Source: Rhynochetos jubatus
Lineage: Eukaryota > Chordata > Aves > Eurypygiformes > Rhynochetidae
Length of the DNA stretch: 64,000 bases
Direction: 5' to 3'
NCBI GenBank assembly: GCA_027574665.1
Contig: CM050648.1
Coordinates: 65,117,363-65,181,362 of the forward strand
Shown: piece after piece, positions 61,601 to 64,000 of the stretch
How the letters are laid out: the number at the start of each line of letters is the position of its first letter
Position numbering within the stretch: position 1 is the first letter of the stretch
Notes under the pieces: model-generated
What the model was told of the DNA's origin: nothing
The model's database searches: none
The model's input: only the letters and a program-made list of their open reading frames with translations
Translations under genes and position numbers: made by a program

Positions 61601-64000
61601 ATGTTATAGCCAAAATGGATTAATTTTTGTCCTGTCATAAAAGACCAGTTAATAAATTGGTCAGTCTCCTTGCTCAGTTAATATAGCAAAGAGAGAGGGA
61701 TTCTTTAGAAACATTGGTACAATGTCAAGAGGAGTTTATATCTGGAGTTTTCATTTTTAAAGAGAGACATATTTTACTCTGTAAAAAACTTTATTTTATT
61801 GCAGAAAACAACTGTTGGTTTCTGTGCAGTTGCCTTGAGACTTGCTTAGTTCCCATTATCTTCAGCAGAGATGAATATGTATATCTGAGGAAATATTTTG
61901 GCCTTGAGATAATGGAATAAAGGAAATGGGAGCACTGGGGTTTGAGTGGCTGCATAACTCCAACTTATTTTCTTAGTATGACTCTATCTGCAGGTAACTC
62001 TTGGTAGAAGCTGGCTTTTCTCACACTGAAAACACAACCCCAAAGAGACTTTTGTCTGGTGCTTGGTGAATGACTGAAGCGATGGAATCAAAAGACTTTG
62101 TTCTGTGGGACGTAGTCTGGTAGGTGAAAGAGTGGAAGATAGCCACTTTATTATCAGTTTGGTTATCTCTTTTTGCTGTATTTTCCTGCGTTAACAAACT
62201 CTTTTCTGGTTGTGTGTGTGTCTGCCTCTTCAGAGGGTTATGAGAGGTGTTAAGTTTTCTGGTCTTTTAGAGCAGGAAAGAGATAAGTTATTTCTCAAGA
62301 AAGACCCCTCAAGCCTTTTGTGCTGATATGTCACACTACAGTGAAATGCTGTCTGCTTTACTCCTGTCTATCTTTCCAGTTAAAGTAGTGTTGCATCTAA
62401 ACTCCTGCTTCACTTCTCAGCAAAACCGTGGCAGACCTGGACCTGTACATCAGCAATAAGTATATTAAAAAGAACAGGCAAATGTGTTGACTCTCTTCCC
62501 TTTGACATTCCTTTTTCAAACCTCTGTTGATAGCTTCCTCCCAGAAAGAGGACGGGGAGTGTGTGCAAACACTTGTTCTCCACATCAAGCCTGACTGAAC
62601 AATTTCTCTGCTATTCTGAGCTTCTGGTGAACTGAAAATTACCAGCTGTACTGGATTGTGATAAACAGCGTGTGTGTGTGCGCGCATGCTCGTGTGGAAC
62701 AAAAGAGATAAACAGAAACTATCATATCTGATGACAGCAAATTTATTTTCACGTTTATGACCCAATCTAGTATTTTAGTTTCATAAAATACAAATGCAGA
62801 CTTATCTTCTCACTAAAAGTTATTTTTTGGAGTCCTCATATAAGCATACATGGAGCAGAATAACAAATCCTCTAATGCATTTCCTGGCTGACATATAGTT
62901 AACAAATAGGGCAACAAACACATAGGTGCAGTCACCATTGCACAGGTTTGGAAAAGCAAATGAGATTGGGCTGGGGAAGAAGACAGGTACTTTAGAGCTA
63001 TGCAGATTCCATTTCATAGTTCAGGAGGGCTGATCCAGATATGCTCAAAGCTGATGAATGACACGCTAATTTTGTAGTCTTCTAAAAAGAGATTACAAGC
63101 AATCAGGTTATCAGAGCTTAACTAGCTAACACTCCTCAGATGATTTTCAACGACAAACAGTAGCTCACTAAGCTGCAGTAACACATCTGCCACCCTTTGA
63201 CGTCTATACTTTTAGTATTAAAGTGGTAACAACCTAAGTCTTTTTGTGTGTGCCACGTCACTTTCCATGTCAAAGTAAACCACAGTAGCTATAAAAAACG
63301 TGTGGTAACAACCCAGCTAGCTAAATCCTTGCCAAAAAATAACTGCAATAGCTGTCTACAGTCTGCCAGCATACTGTCGGCCAACTCATACCATGTGTGC
63401 CTTGTAGGGTCATGGCTTTAAAAGGACAACAGATTTGCCAAAATCTATCCATCTTTTCAGCTGGAATCCTCTCCATCACTCATGAAATGTAGTCATATCT
63501 AAGAGGAAGGAAATAGACAAAAGCCATCAGCACAGAGCACACCTAGGAGAAAGTAAAGAATGTTTTTAGACCCTGAATGGGAGCACTGCGTGTTGGCAGA
63601 ATGGGACTACCCAGGCTGAGATGCATAATTGCATCCGGAAATAACACTTTTTAAAACACTTTCTATGAACTGCACTTACCTGAGAACCTGGGAGCCAAAT
63701 ACTGTTTCTGGGTGTTCAGACAGTCAACTGAAACCCATACCTGGTTTTCTCAAAGGCCATTTATAATCACACTGTAAAAACTGCCTCCTTTCTGAGCAAC
63801 ACTGTCATGGCCCCAGCAGGACCTCAGAAGGCCTCTCCTGTGAGGCTTTTTAATTAAATACAGTCCATTGATGTACTGGGCAGGGACATGGGCAAGAACA
63901 GCAGACTTTGAAGGTCAAAGACCTGACCATAATTTCATCACAATCATGATCAGATAACCACTACATTTGTACAGAAAAGCTCCACACTGTACCTGCAGCA
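58651..64000. other. Long AT-rich stretch, no gene recognised
   Basis: AT-rich noncoding DNA to the end of the window. It contains a run of 10 G at about 60997-61006 and an alternating purine-pyrimidine tract at 62668-62689. A second perfect minus-strand splice-donor word lies at 63682-63674. The open frame at 59426-59902 (158 codons) has no recognisable domain and lies in sequence with no coding bias that I can see. Confidence 0.45.
62668..62689. repeat. Alternating (GT/GC)n tract
   Basis: Twenty-two bases of strict purine-pyrimidine alternation (GT repeats passing into GCGCGC and ATGC), a type of sequence able to adopt left-handed Z-DNA. Confidence 0.85.

Overview
The window looks like a gene-poor stretch of an avian nuclear chromosome, probably from a neoavian (non-galliform) bird. 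The evidence is the repeats: every coding remnant I can recognise belongs to CR1 LINEs, the dominant non-LTR retrotransposon of birds and reptiles, and there are solo long terminal repeats (LTRs) of avian endogenous retroviruses. I see no intact host gene, tRNA, rRNA, CRISPR array or bacterial-type operon. Open reading frames outside the repeats are short, overlap on both strands and resemble no family I know, as expected by chance in AT-rich noncoding DNA. The region could be intergenic or lie inside a very large intron; the sequence alone does not decide.

Layout. 1-5.1 kb: AT-rich DNA, a decayed CR1 tail (1568-1737), a CpG-rich patch (about 1826-2650) that is the best promoter or CpG-island candidate, and the largest and best preserved CR1 (3914-5074, minus strand, reverse transcriptase interrupted by one TGA). 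5.1-18.3 kb: mostly unique DNA with a young CR1 tail (6076-6205), a possible ancient amniote repeat near 7.5 kb and a patterned microsatellite block (15091-15370). 18.3-18.9 kb: solo LTR A. 19-31.4 kb: unique DNA with a possible ancient repeat at 24.7 kb and a perfect CRE palindrome at 25555. 31.4-34.6 kb: a very old CR1 3' end followed by two younger CR1 fragments. 39.6-40.4 kb: a very old CR1 reverse transcriptase remnant. 42.4-43.4 kb: a larger solo LTR B with internal degenerate repeats; its 3' end is homologous to that of LTR A. 46.5-49.4 kb: an LTR-like GC-rich element, a CR1 fragment (minus strand) and an adjoining GC-rich segment. 49.4-64 kb: AT-rich DNA with a near twin of the 6.1-kb CR1 tail (53006-53136), a 32-A run, a pyrimidine/purine strand-switch tract (58.4-58.65 kb) and a short alternating purine-pyrimidine tract.

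The window is a layered record of retrotransposition: very old CR1s of a type shared with turtles, intermediate CR1s, young CR1 tails, and retroviral insertions reduced to solo LTRs. I find no evidence of a new multi-gene system. The items most worth checking are the CpG-rich patch, the shared 3' ends of the two LTRs, the CpG-bearing pentanucleotide array and the two ancient CR1 remnants. Family assignments rest on recalled consensus patterns without a database search.
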